Source of the DNA: Colwellia sp.
GTDB lineage: Bacteria; Pseudomonadota; Gammaproteobacteria; Enterobacterales; Alteromonadaceae
Assembly: GCA_029938115.1 (NCBI GenBank)
Contig: JAPYOP010000018.1
Coordinates: 1-64,000 of the forward strand
DNA length: 64,000 nt
Direction of reading: 5' to 3'
Shown here piece after piece: positions 1 to 8,363 of the stretch (position 1 is the stretch's first letter; the number at the start of each line of letters is the position of its first letter). The notes under the pieces are model-generated. The model did no database searches. It saw only the letters and a list, made by a program, of their open reading frames with translations, and had not been told where the DNA came from. A program made the position numbers and the translations under genes.

Positions 1-46
1 TGGTAGTGTGGGAGTTCCCATGTGAGAGTAGGACATTGCTAAGCTT
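1..46 (+). rRNA. rrf: 5S rRNA, 3' end only
   Basis: The first bases match the 3' third of the complete 5S gene at 142-259 almost base for base, differing only near the very 3' end. The 5' part lies outside the window. A strong terminator follows at once, so this was probably the normal end of the rRNA operon. Confidence 0.9.
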
Positions 47-55
47 CTATTAAGA

Positions 56-85
56 AAAACCCGTAGCTGATGCTACGGGTTTTTT
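56..85 (+). terminator. Rho-independent terminator after first 5S
   Basis: A perfect stem (CCCGTAGC with GCTACGGG, extended by A-T pairs) with loop TGAT is followed by a T run. It separates the first 5S from the second, so the second 5S needs read-through or its own promoter. Confidence 0.9.
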
Positions 86-141
86 GTTAAAGCTTTAGTT
101 TTTTAAATTGTTTTATAAGCAAATTAAGCAATTAAAGTTTT

Positions 142-259
142 TGTCTAACGACAATAGCGCTGTGGCCCCACCTGATCCCATTCCGAACTCAGAAGTGAAA
201 CGCAGTAGCGCCGATGGTAGTGTGGGAGTTCCCATGTGAGAGTAGGACATTGTTAGGCT
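142..259 (+). rRNA. rrf: 5S ribosomal RNA, complete
   Basis: It carries the gammaproteobacterial 5S signature, including CCGAACTCAGAAGTGAAACG and AGCGCCGATGGTAGTGTGGG. The 5' strand GTCTAAC pairs with GTTAGGC at the 3' end to close helix I. The length, about 118 nt, is normal. It is the second of the tandem 5S genes here. Confidence 0.93.
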
Positions 260-277
260 CATATTTAGTTTGATAGT

Positions 278-357
278 AAAACGCAGTAGCGCCGATGGTA
301 GTGTGACTTATGTTGTAGAAAGCCCATGTGAGAGCGTCGCGGGACATTGTTAGGCTC
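278..357 (+). pseudogene. Degenerate third 5S rRNA copy
   Basis: The sequence from AAACGCAGTAGCGCCGATGG onward repeats the second half of the 5S gene. It is interrupted by two insertions, about 17 nt after GTAGTGTG and about 7 nt before GGACATTGTTAGGCT. The 5' half is missing, so helix I cannot form. It looks like a partial duplication that has decayed. Function is unlikely. Confidence 0.75.
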
Positions 358-398
358 ATTTTCGATGTTATGGCTATATGCCATCATGTCAACCCCGT

Positions 399-483
399 GG
401 AGGGGTTCCCGAGTGGCCAAAGGGATCAGACTGTAAATCTGACGGCTCAGCCTTCGGTGGTTCGAATCCACCTCCCTCCACCA
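399..483 (+). tRNA. tyrT: tRNA-Tyr (anticodon GTA)
   Basis: This is a class II tRNA with a long variable arm. The acceptor stem GGAGGGG pairs with TCCCTCC. The anticodon stem TCAGA/TCTGA encloses the loop CTGTAAA, with GTA at 433-435. The T arm is GGTGG-TTCGAAT-CCACC, and the 3' CCA is encoded. It lies just downstream of the 5S genes and may be part of the rRNA transcript. Confidence 0.96.
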
Positions 484-497
484 TTTAATTTTAGATA

Positions 498-2123
498 TTA
501 AATACCAGCAAGTTGCTGGTATTTTTTTTTCATTTTTTTAAATCTAAAATAATCTTCACTACCTTTAGAAATATTTATTAATTCTAAAATTATTCTCTTA
601 GTTTGTTTCAACTCATCAACTCTTAGTTCATTGTTTTCATAGGTAGTTAATAAAACCTGCAATAAATTTAATTTGATACCATTATGATTAGGAAATAATA
701 CTAAAGCTTGTTTTAGATACTTCATAGCATCACTATAATTTTTTGATTCGTAGAGCTCTTTACCTATAGTCAGTGCTTTTTGTGCTTTTGCAGTATAACT
801 ATCTCCAAGTTGTTCATTGGAAAGCTCACCTATTTTTCCTGATGCTGTTTTATTGATCTGCTGTTTATTTACAGATATTAATATTTGAGAGGCTTTGTTA
901 TTTCTATTTAGCTTTGTTAATGAGTTAGCGATACTTATAAGGCTTTCTGCGTCGATGTTATGCCGTTCTATGTCTAATAACTGTAGCCCTTGTTCTAGTT
1001 TGCTCTTAGCGACAATATAATCATGTATATTTTCAAGTAAACAAGCGGATAATAAATGCGATTGAATTTTAACTTCGGGTTGATTGAAGGTTTTGTTTAT
1101 TTGTGAAAGCATAGTAAAAGCTTTAACATTCATTTTTTTTGCTTGAGTTAACGGTAAATCAGCTGAATAGCTTGCCAGTGATTTTGCGAATTGTAAGGCA
1201 TTATCAGGACTGTGATGTATGGAATTTTGCGCAATATTATATACCTTCTCATAAGCGCCAGTTGCTTTTTCAAAATGATCATTTTCAAAGCATAATCCTG
1301 CATATTTCTTTAGGCGAAGCACTGACCTAGGAGATAACTTGAGTGCTTGTTCGAGTGTTTCTTCCGCAGAGACAGCATAATATTTTTTTTCATAAGTAGA
1401 TGCTAACCAATCATAACCAGGTAAGTAGAACGGTTGCTGCTTGATCACATTTTTGAAAATAATTTCGGCATCGGTTAAATCATTTTCTAGTAAAGCAATT
1501 TTTCCTAGGCCGATACTTGCCCAAGTACAATTGTTTTTACTTTGATATCGAGAGTAAATATCCTTTGCCTGTTCAAAATACTGTAGCTCAAATAGTTGCC
1601 TCGACTTTATGCCGAGACACTCAATTTTATAGGGGGTGTTATTTTTGATGGCCTCGTTTACTAATGTAATAACCAAGTGTTTGTCATCATTTTCTAATGC
1701 CTGATATATTGATGACATGGCATTTTTCTTTCTAACGCAATTATCTAAACGCTTGTTCAACTCGACTACTGTATATGGTTTACAAAGGTAGCTGTCAGGT
1801 TTATGCTCAAGCGCAGCTAAAACCATTGCCTGTGATACTTCTGCTGTGATCATTATCACGACACAGTGTCTCGATATAACTTCACTTAAACGTAACTCTT
1901 CTAAGAGTTGTTGGCCATTTTTTTGTTTTTCACCTAGATCATAACCTAATAGTATTACGTCATATTGCTTCTCTAAGCATAATGGAATGACATCTTGTGC
2001 ATAATGGGTTGAATCAACAGGTCTGGTTGCTATAGACAGTGCAAATTTTTTCAAAATATCATGGGAAGGTTTTATGTGATCTATAATTAGAAAATTTTTA
2101 TTTGAATAATCAATATTTGACAT
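498..2123 (-). CDS. Receiver-domain protein with TPR repeats, phosphoacceptor lost
   Basis: The N-terminal ~120 residues form a CheY-like receiver domain. It is followed by about 400 residues of helical TPR-like repeats (for example ALKLSPRSVLRLKKYAGLCF). The ATG at 2123 is preferred because GGGAGG lies a few bases upstream; a longer reading to 2174 has no such site. Receivers of this family usually read DYNLG around the phosphorylated Asp. Here the segment is LLGYDLG, so the Asp is replaced by Gly. The acidic pair near the N-terminus is also reduced to a single Asp, whereas the conserved Lys (CKPY) is kept. It is probably a phosphorylation-independent scaffold. No kinase is adjacent. The partner is unknown. 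Confidence 0.85.
   Translation of the reverse strand: MSNIDYSNKNFLIIDHIKPSHDILKKFALSIATRPVDSTHYAQDVIPLCLEKQYDVILLGYDLGEKQKNGQQLLEELRLSEVISRHCVVIMITAEVSQAMVLAALEHKPDSYLCKPYTVVELNKRLDNCVRKKNAMSSIYQALENDDKHLVITLVNEAIKNNTPYKIECLGIKSRQLFELQYFEQAKDIYSRYQSKNNCTWASIGLGKIALLENDLTDAEIIFKNVIKQQPFYLPGYDWLASTYEKKYYAVSAEETLEQALKLSPRSVLRLKKYAGLCFENDHFEKATGAYEKVYNIAQNSIHHSPDNALQFAKSLASYSADLPLTQAKKMNVKAFTMLSQINKTFNQPEVKIQSHLLSACLLENIHDYIVAKSKLEQGLQLLDIERHNIDAESLISIANSLTKLNRNNKASQILISVNKQQINKTASGKIGELSNEQLGDSYTAKAQKALTIGKELYESKNYSDAMKYLKQALVLFPNHNGIKLNLLQVLLTTYENNELRVDELKQTKRIILELINISKGSEDYFRFKKMKKKYQQLAGI
502..530 (+). terminator. Terminator of tRNA-Tyr, overlapping an antisense gene end
   Basis: The inverted repeat ATACCAGC / GCTGGTAT with loop AAGTT runs straight into nine or more T residues. 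It lies inside the last codons of the minus-strand gene ending at 498, where the same bases encode that protein's C-terminus (YQQLAGI). Confidence 0.88.
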
Positions 2124-2254
2124 AACCCTCCCTCTATGAAATTCACTCTGTAGTGCTTTTAGCTTAATTTTCAATCATTGTCTAGTTTAATTTAGTATTA
2201 CCTCAGCTTAAAAAACTGATAAACTTGATGAATTATTTAGTTAGTAAAATTAAT

Positions 2255-3481
2255 ATGAAATTTTCCAGTCTTGCTCTTAATGAGCTTTTGCAAAACAACT
2301 TAAAAACACTTGAATACACTCAAGCAACAGATATCCAACAACAAGCAATCCCCTTTATTTTAGCTGATAATGATGTAATGGCTAGGGCAAAAACAGGAAC
2401 AGGGAAAACTGCTGCTTTTGCTTTACCAATACTTAATAAACTAATCGCAGCTGAAACTTGTGACAATATAGTCTCAACATTGGTACTTGCACCCACTAGG
2501 GAACTTGTACAGCAAATTCATGCTAGCTTCATTCAATATGGTAAAGGTAGCGATATTAAAATTGTTGCGGCTTTTGGCGGTGTGAGCATTAACCCTCAAA
2601 TTAGTAATATTGCACAGGGGGTAGATATTATTATAGCTACGCCAGGTCGTTTACTAGATTTATTATTTAATGAACACTTAAGCTTGAGCAAGTTATCAAC
2701 ACTAGTCTTTGATGAAGCAGATCGTATGCTGGATCTTGGCTTTAAAGCTGAAATTGATAGAATCATGCAGCAAGTACCACAAAAGAGGCAAACACTTTTA
2801 TTTTCAGCAACGTTTGATGATTCAATATATAAGCTAAGTAAAACGTTGCTAAACGATCCTAAAGTTATAACTATTGATGATAGAAATGAAGTTGCTACCA
2901 ATGTTGAACAACTTGTCTACACGGTAGATGCAGATAGAAAACGTGAATTACTTTCATTTTTAATAGGCTCTAAAAACTGGCAGCAAGTGCTTATCTTTAC
3001 TCGTACTAAACAGATGGCAGATGAGCTAGCTAAAGAAATGTGCAAGGATGGTATTAAAGCACAATCATTGCATGGCGATAAATCTCAAGGTGCACGAGAC
3101 AAAGCCTTAACTGATTTTAAGTCAGGAAAAATTCGCGCTTTAGTGGCAACCGATGTTGCGGCTCGTGGCATCGATATTGTTGATTTAGGTTATGTTGTGA
3201 ATTACGAATTGCCCTATGTTGCCGAAGATTATGTGCACCGTATTGGGCGTACAGGACGTGCAGGTAAAAGTGGCTTAGCACTTTCCTTAATGTCACCAAG
3301 TGAAGAATGGTTACTCACAGCAATCGAGAAAGTCATTGATGAGCGTTTATTACAACAATGGTTACCGGGCTACGAACCAGATTTGACTAAAACCGAAGTG
3401 AAAAGCCAACCTGAAAACAAGAAAAAAATGCGGAAAAAAGCCATTCAAGATCATCGTGGCAAAGTAAGACGTAAAAGATAA
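2255..3481 (+). CDS. DEAD-box ATP-dependent RNA helicase, RhlE-like
   Basis: The full set of DEAD-box motifs is present: Q motif (TDIQQQAIP), Walker A (AKTGTGKT, near residue 48), PTRELVQQI, TPGRLLD, DEAD (near 155), SAT and HRIGRTGRAG (near 330). The C-terminus is short and very basic (KKKMRKKAIQDHRGKVRRKR), typical of RNA-binding tails. It probably unwinds RNA during ribosome assembly or RNA decay. The start at MKFSSL matches the usual RhlE beginning. ATG 2228 or TTG 2225 would add about 10 residues and neither start has a clear Shine-Dalgarno site. It is divergent from the receiver/TPR gene. Confidence 0.9.
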   Translation: MKFSSLALNELLQNNLKTLEYTQATDIQQQAIPFILADNDVMARAKTGTGKTAAFALPILNKLIAAETCDNIVSTLVLAPTRELVQQIHASFIQYGKGSDIKIVAAFGGVSINPQISNIAQGVDIIIATPGRLLDLLFNEHLSLSKLSTLVFDEADRMLDLGFKAEIDRIMQQVPQKRQTLLFSATFDDSIYKLSKTLLNDPKVITIDDRNEVATNVEQLVYTVDADRKRELLSFLIGSKNWQQVLIFTRTKQMADELAKEMCKDGIKAQSLHGDKSQGARDKALTDFKSGKIRALVATDVAARGIDIVDLGYVVNYELPYVAEDYVHRIGRTGRAGKSGLALSLMSPSEEWLLTAIEKVIDERLLQQWLPGYEPDLTKTEVKSQPENKKKMRKKAIQDHRGKVRRKR

Positions 3482-3505
3482 CTAGCAAACAATAAAAGGA
3501 TTAAA

Positions 3506-4036
3506 ATGTTAACACTATTAGCAAAATTATTTTCTGCACTCAATTCAGAAAGCTCTACTCGACAAATTGCTTTAGCCATAACGCTTGGTTTTATCGTCGG
3601 TTTGTCACCCTTGTTGGCATTGCATAATGTCATTATTTTATTTTTTGTTATGTTAATTAGAATTCATTTTGGCAGTTTTATCTTAGCGGTCGGCTTTTTT
3701 TCAGGCTTAAGTTATTTATTATCCCCTCTCATTATCGACATGGGCGAATTGCTACTTACCTCGACTAGTTTACAGAGCTTATTTACTACTCTTTATCAAA
3801 TAACAATATTCAAACTTGCTCATTGGCACAATACCTATACTTTTGGGGCTTTTGTCTTAGGCACTGTCGTAGGTTTTCCTTTGTATTTTTTAACAAAATT
3901 CATTATTGAAAAGTATCGAATGCACATCATGGTATTCTTTGAAAAACTCAGGATAGTCAAAGCGCTCAAAGCCTCAAAGTTTTATCGATTATATGCACAG
4001 TTTTCAAGTCAAAATGACTACTTGGGAGATGCATAA
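3506..4036 (+). CDS. TIGR03546/DUF2062-like membrane protein
   Basis: A 176-residue inner-membrane protein with about three hydrophobic segments. The early motif ALAITLGFIVGLSPLLALHN resembles DUF2062 proteins such as the one at 52795-53304. By arrangement and sequence it fits family TIGR03546, whose gene is normally next to a TIGR03545 gene, as here. The stop codon overlaps the next start (TAATG), so the two are translationally coupled. Function is unknown; an envelope role is inferred from the partner. Confidence 0.8.
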   Translation: MLTLLAKLFSALNSESSTRQIALAITLGFIVGLSPLLALHNVIILFFVMLIRIHFGSFILAVGFFSGLSYLLSPLIIDMGELLLTSTSLQSLFTTLYQITIFKLAHWHNTYTFGAFVLGTVVGFPLYFLTKFIIEKYRMHIMVFFEKLRIVKALKASKFYRLYAQFSSQNDYLGDA

Positions 4037-5889
4037 TGAGCACTAATACAAAAATATCAAACGATAAAGGATTGAAAAAGTATTTTCGTTTCAGTGGCTT
4101 GATTAGTTTTTTTGTCGTGATGTCATTGATTGCTGCCTTGTTGTATTTGTTTGCTGAAAGTTTAATTCAATCAGCAATAGAAAACGGTGGTACGGCTATG
4201 GTTGGTACTGAGGTAAATGTTGCTTCTGTAGAGTTGCAATATTCACCGCTAAAACTAACTGTTAATGGTTTAGAAGTAACGGATTCAGAACTACCAAGCC
4301 ATAATTCATTTAGTTTCAAGAAAGCGACTGCCAGTATTGATTTTTGGCAATATTTACTAGGCAAAACGATAATAGAACAACTAAATGTTGAACAGTTTGA
4401 GTTGATGACTAAACGGGAGCGTGTTGGTGAAGTCTATGTTCAAAATGAAACAGACGACAAAAAATCAACTGAGAATTCTTTACTGCCATCAATGGACTTG
4501 AAGTTGCCTGAAGTTAAAGATTTACTTAAAGACAGTAACTTATTAACAGTTAAGGAAGCACAGCGGTTAGAGAATATTTATAACGAAGAAAGAAAGGCGC
4601 TTACTGCATTGAAAGAAAAGCTACCAAGCAAAGCCAAATTAGCAGTGTACCAAGTTAAGATAAAATCAATAGGTAAAATGAAAGTTAAGAGTTTGGCTGA
4701 TTTTGAACGAGTAAAAGCTGAATTTGAAGGCGTTAAAAAAGAATTTTATGCAGATCGACAAATAGTTATAAATGCCCAAAATCAACTTGAAAAATCTAAA
4801 GCGCGATTAACTAAGCAGGTTGCTATTCTTAAAAATGCCCCTAAGAGTGATTGGCAAGCTATTGAGAAAAAGTACCAGTTAGAAAGTGTCAATACAGAAG
4901 ATTTTGCTCATATATTATTTGGAGAACAAGCAAGAGGTTATTATCAAAAAATTGATAGTTTATATCAATTTGTAACTCCTATGATGACGAGTGACAGTGA
5001 CGAAAAAGCAAGTAATAGAAGAGATAGAGAACTAGAAAGTATCGGTAATAACTCAGGACGTTTTATTCATTTTGATGACAATGCGCCATTGCCTGCATTT
5101 TTAATTAAGCAGATGAAAATATCAATGATATTGGATCAAGGCAGTTTCGAAGTAGTAGGAAAAGAGCTTACACATCAGCATTGGTTTAGAAATAAAGCGA
5201 GTGAATTAAGTGTTAATTCTACTAATTTAGCCAATAGTGGTGAATTACAGTTTATAGCCCAACTTGATCTTAATAAAAATGGTGATTTGCACGGGCAAGG
5301 GCAGTGGTTTGTAAACAAACTATTGATAGGTGCCACATCATTAATTAATACAAAAGCATTATTATTAGCGCTTGATAAGGCTGAGTTGTCAGGAGAAGGT
5401 CGTTTTAATGTCAAACGAAATAAAACCTCAACAAACCATATCAGTAGCAATAATCATTTTGTTCTGACACAAACTAACTACAAAGGTAATGCAGATACGA
5501 AATTTGCTAAAATATTGCTTGATGCTTTTCAATCGTTAGATGAATTTACGATAGATATAGATGCTAATGGAGATTTAGAGCACCCTGAATTATCTATTTC
5601 ATCATCTCTTGATGATGCAGTAAAATCTGCCTTCAAGCAGCAAATAGCAAAGAAGTTAGCTGGATTTGAACAGCAGTTAAATAACGGATTAAATGACAAA
5701 TTGTCAGAAAGCTTAAAAAATAATGAATCGAGTGCTGCCGAACTTATTAATTTCGAAGCATTACTTGGAGACAGAGATAAAGCTCTGGACCAGTTGAAAA
5801 ACTCAGATGTCGTTAAGCAGCAAAAGAAAAAGCTTCAAGATAAAGCAAAAGATAAATTGAAGAATAAGTTAAGTGATTTATTTGGATAA
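4036..5889 (+). CDS. TIGR03545 family protein, AsmA-like N-terminus
   Basis: A 617-residue protein with one N-terminal membrane anchor (about residues 18-40), then an AsmA-like segment (SVELQYSPLKLTVNGLEVTD), a long charged coiled-coil middle (about 150-290) and a C-terminal beta-rich part. A Lys-rich amphipathic tail ends the chain. The topology suggests a periplasmic protein anchored in the inner membrane. AsmA-like proteins are linked to lipid or outer-membrane homeostasis, but this family is uncharacterised. The gene overlaps the upstream TIGR03546 gene by one base. Confidence 0.8.
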   Translation: MSTNTKISNDKGLKKYFRFSGLISFFVVMSLIAALLYLFAESLIQSAIENGGTAMVGTEVNVASVELQYSPLKLTVNGLEVTDSELPSHNSFSFKKATASIDFWQYLLGKTIIEQLNVEQFELMTKRERVGEVYVQNETDDKKSTENSLLPSMDLKLPEVKDLLKDSNLLTVKEAQRLENIYNEERKALTALKEKLPSKAKLAVYQVKIKSIGKMKVKSLADFERVKAEFEGVKKEFYADRQIVINAQNQLEKSKARLTKQVAILKNAPKSDWQAIEKKYQLESVNTEDFAHILFGEQARGYYQKIDSLYQFVTPMMTSDSDEKASNRRDRELESIGNNSGRFIHFDDNAPLPAFLIKQMKISMILDQGSFEVVGKELTHQHWFRNKASELSVNSTNLANSGELQFIAQLDLNKNGDLHGQGQWFVNKLLIGATSLINTKALLLALDKAELSGEGRFNVKRNKTSTNHISSNNHFVLTQTNYKGNADTKFAKILLDAFQSLDEFTIDIDANGDLEHPELSISSSLDDAVKSAFKQQIAKKLAGFEQQLNNGLNDKLSESLKNNESSAAELINFEALLGDRDKALDQLKNSDVVKQQKKKLQDKAKDKLKNKLSDLFG

Positions 5890-5904
5890 TAAAACTAATT
5901 AGCT

Positions 5905-5938
5905 ATATCCCCATATTGGATAAATAATATGGGGATAT
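5905..5938. terminator. Bidirectional hairpin between convergent genes
   Basis: A perfect 13-bp inverted repeat, ATATCCCCATATT / AATATGGGGATAT, with an 8-nt loop lies between the converging genes ending at 5889 and 5944. Only short T runs flank it, so termination strength is uncertain. Confidence 0.7.
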
Positions 5939-5943
5939 TAAGT

Positions 5944-7209
5944 TTAAAGTTTTGATAACCACATACACAATTGTTCAATACCTGATTTCACCTGTCCAAA
6001 TTGAGCATGAGTGACTTGATTATTGTTTACTTGGTTACCGTCAAAATCAACAAAAGCTAAACGAGTAGTTAAGCTAGACTCATTCATGCCAAATGCACTT
6101 CCTGGTAACAGTGCAACACCAACGTCATTCATTAATGCGGAAGTTAGCTGCTCGCTGGTCGTGATATTTTGTTTTGCTAGTTTCTCTGTATAGTTTGAAA
6201 AATCAGGAAATAAGTAAAATCCCCCTTGAGCGCAGTGAACTTTAATACCCACTTTTGTTAATTCGTCAGCGCAATACTGACTAATTTCATCGAGTAGTTT
6301 AATTTGTTTGATTAAAAAATTATCCGCTAACTCTATTTCTTGATATGCCTTAGTTGCAGCAATTTGAATTGGGCTAGGTGCACATGAGTAAGTTTCGGAG
6401 GCAACACCAATTACGGTGTTTAATAAACCGGTTAACGCTTGTGGAATATACATAAACCCTAAACGCCATCCGCCGGCCCCGCACCACTTAGATAAACCAG
6501 AAGATACAATACAGCCCTCAGGGTAATAATCTGCTACCGATGATTGCTTTTCTCCCGATGATCCATAACTAAGTAAACTATATATTTCATCAGCAATTAC
6601 AATAACATTGTGTTTGCGCATAACCTCAGCTAATTCAGCAAGCTGTTGAGAGTCGTATGTTTGTCCCGTTGGGTTGCTAGGGTAATTAAGGATTAAAAGC
6701 AATGGTATTTCAGGGGTCTCGCGTTGAGTACAGAAGCTATCAAGTTGTTCTGCGCTTATTTTCCACTTGTCTGAAAATGTTGTTTCTAACCATGATACTT
6801 TATGCCCTGCTAGTTTTGCTTGCGGTTCATATGAAACCCAGCTTGGGGCAGGTACCACAATCTCTGCTTTTTCAAAAGCAGCCATCACACAAAATAATAA
6901 AATCTTGCTGCCAGCACCAATAATAATGTTATCACTATGCCAGTCTTTTCCCTCTTGTATTTTATGAAAATCAGCTATAGCTTCTCGTAATGGTGGATGT
7001 CCTTGAACACTCATATATTCTTTGCGATAAGCTGATTCAGCAAGTGCTTGGCTAATTTCTACCGGCACAGGAAATGGACTTTGCCCAAAGCCAAACTTGA
7101 ATACTTGCTGATTATTATCTGCTCTATTTAGGGATAATTGATTAACGAGCAAGGTTTCTGAGTGTTTAGATTCTCTAAGGTATTTTGAGATCTGAGCTAC
7201 TGGTTTCAT
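5944..7209 (-). CDS. Class I/II PLP-dependent aminotransferase
   Basis: A 421-residue fold-type I aminotransferase. Visible family motifs are NYPSNPTGQTY (substrate and cofactor binding), VIADEIYSLLSYG (the Asp that binds PLP), SGLSKWCGAGGWRLGF with the Schiff-base Lys, and the C-terminal Arg region TTRLAFVDFDG. The reaction is amino-group transfer between an amino acid and a 2-oxoacid in the cytosol. The exact substrate cannot be read from sequence; aspartate or aromatic amino acids are typical. It is divergent from an RpiR-type regulator across 244 bp containing a perfect palindrome, so regulation by that protein is likely. Confidence 0.88.
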   Translation of the reverse strand: MKPVAQISKYLRESKHSETLLVNQLSLNRADNNQQVFKFGFGQSPFPVPVEISQALAESAYRKEYMSVQGHPPLREAIADFHKIQEGKDWHSDNIIIGAGSKILLFCVMAAFEKAEIVVPAPSWVSYEPQAKLAGHKVSWLETTFSDKWKISAEQLDSFCTQRETPEIPLLLILNYPSNPTGQTYDSQQLAELAEVMRKHNVIVIADEIYSLLSYGSSGEKQSSVADYYPEGCIVSSGLSKWCGAGGWRLGFMYIPQALTGLLNTVIGVASETYSCAPSPIQIAATKAYQEIELADNFLIKQIKLLDEISQYCADELTKVGIKVHCAQGGFYLFPDFSNYTEKLAKQNITTSEQLTSALMNDVGVALLPGSAFGMNESSLTTRLAFVDFDGNQVNNNQVTHAQFGQVKSGIEQLCMWLSKL

Positions 7210-7296
7210 TCTATTTGTTCTCTATTTGGTGACTTTCTGGCTTTAGGTAGTGCTAAAGTGACTTGTTATCTGGATTGAAACAATGGATCGGGCAAA

Positions 7297-7314
7297 ATGA
7301 AAATATATTTTCAT
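7297..7314. promoter_or_regulatory. Perfect 18-bp palindrome, candidate RpiR-family operator
   Basis: ATGAAAATATATTTTCAT is its own reverse complement. It sits between the divergent aminotransferase and RpiR regulator genes, 88 bp upstream of the aminotransferase start. RpiR proteins are dimers and bind inverted repeats, so this is the best operator candidate. Not tested. Confidence 0.55.
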
Positions 7315-7382
7315 ACTTGAGTGTTTTTGTATGATTTTAGGGTGTATTTAGCACATAATGAAAAAAACTGAAAATGTGCTTA

Positions 7383-7429
7383 ATACCAAATGAAATAATG
7401 AATGATCTATTCATTACTTCAATTGGTAT
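7383..7429. repeat. Imperfect inverted repeat with ATACCAA ends
   Basis: The left arm ATACCAAATGAAATAATGAA pairs with the right arm, whose reverse complement reads ATACCAATTGAAGTAATGAA, with two mismatches. It would form a long cruciform or hairpin 25 bp before the RpiR gene. Its ends resemble those of the element at 32977-33135. Confidence 0.65.
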
Positions 7430-7453
7430 AACGAGCATTTCAAGGCTAATAAA

Positions 7454-8344
7454 ATGAATTTTCCTCCGCAAAATTTTGAGCAATTAAGAAAACTAGTAAC
7501 TATGTTGCGCCAAGGTGATGTTGATTTACCCATGGGAAAAAAAAGCTTCCATGCTTTAGAAGCCATGATAGATGATGCTGATGTGGTAGCAATGAGTAAC
7601 ATTGTTGAACTCGGGAAAAAAACACACTTAAGTTCGGCTTCTATAACACGGTTAGCAAAGCTATTAGGTTATGAAGGTTTTCAGCAGTTTCAATTAGTGT
7701 TTAAGAAAAAAAGCAAAACAGCGAATAGCTTTTATAGTGACGGTGTTAAGCGTTTATTAAGCCAAGAGGTTGTTTCTCCAAAGCAGTTATTAATGCAACA
7801 AGGAGAGGCTATCATTCAGAATGTAGATGAAACCATTGCGCAACTAGATAATGCCGAATTAAGCAAGGCAACTGATTTATTAGCTAAGAAAAACAGAATA
7901 CATATTTTTGCTTACCGACATACGGCAGCTATTGCTAATATTCTACGCTACGGTTTAGCGCTATTACGCCCTAATGTGCAAATGTTAGTGCAAGAGGCTC
8001 ATGGTGTTGCTATTGCATTAGGACAGCTTAAAAAGGATGATTTACTGGTGGTTATTGGTAGCTCTCCTTATTCTAATGTCACGTTAAAAATTGCATCAAT
8101 AGCAAAAAAACAACAATGTCAGATTTTAGCCATCACAGACAGTAAGCTTTCGCCTTTAAATGAGTTAGCTACTGCTGCCCTAACTATTCCCTCGTCAAAG
8201 CACTTTTACACCAATAGCTTAGTTACCAATTGTTTTGTTATTGAAGGGCTGCTTAGCTTAACGGCTCTTGCACTTGGTAATACGGCAGTTAATCATTTAA
8301 AACATCATGAGCAATTGTTGAGTCAATTAGAAGTTTCTAGTTAA
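7454..8344 (+). CDS. RpiR/MurR-family transcriptional regulator
   Basis: A 296-residue protein with an N-terminal HTH_6 domain (about residues 1-80, including SSASITRLAKLLGYEGFQQF) and a C-terminal SIS sugar-phosphate-binding domain (about 120-270, with VVIGSSPYSNVTLKIASIAK). RpiR regulators usually control sugar, amino-sugar or central carbon genes in response to a phosphosugar. Here the only divergent partner is an aminotransferase. The palindrome at 7297-7314 is a plausible binding site for both genes. Effector unknown. Confidence 0.88.
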   Translation: MNFPPQNFEQLRKLVTMLRQGDVDLPMGKKSFHALEAMIDDADVVAMSNIVELGKKTHLSSASITRLAKLLGYEGFQQFQLVFKKKSKTANSFYSDGVKRLLSQEVVSPKQLLMQQGEAIIQNVDETIAQLDNAELSKATDLLAKKNRIHIFAYRHTAAIANILRYGLALLRPNVQMLVQEAHGVAIALGQLKKDDLLVVIGSSPYSNVTLKIASIAKKQQCQILAITDSKLSPLNELATAALTIPSSKHFYTNSLVTNCFVIEGLLSLTALALGNTAVNHLKHHEQLLSQLEVSS

Positions 8345-8363
8345 TCGCTATATTTTTTGTAGA

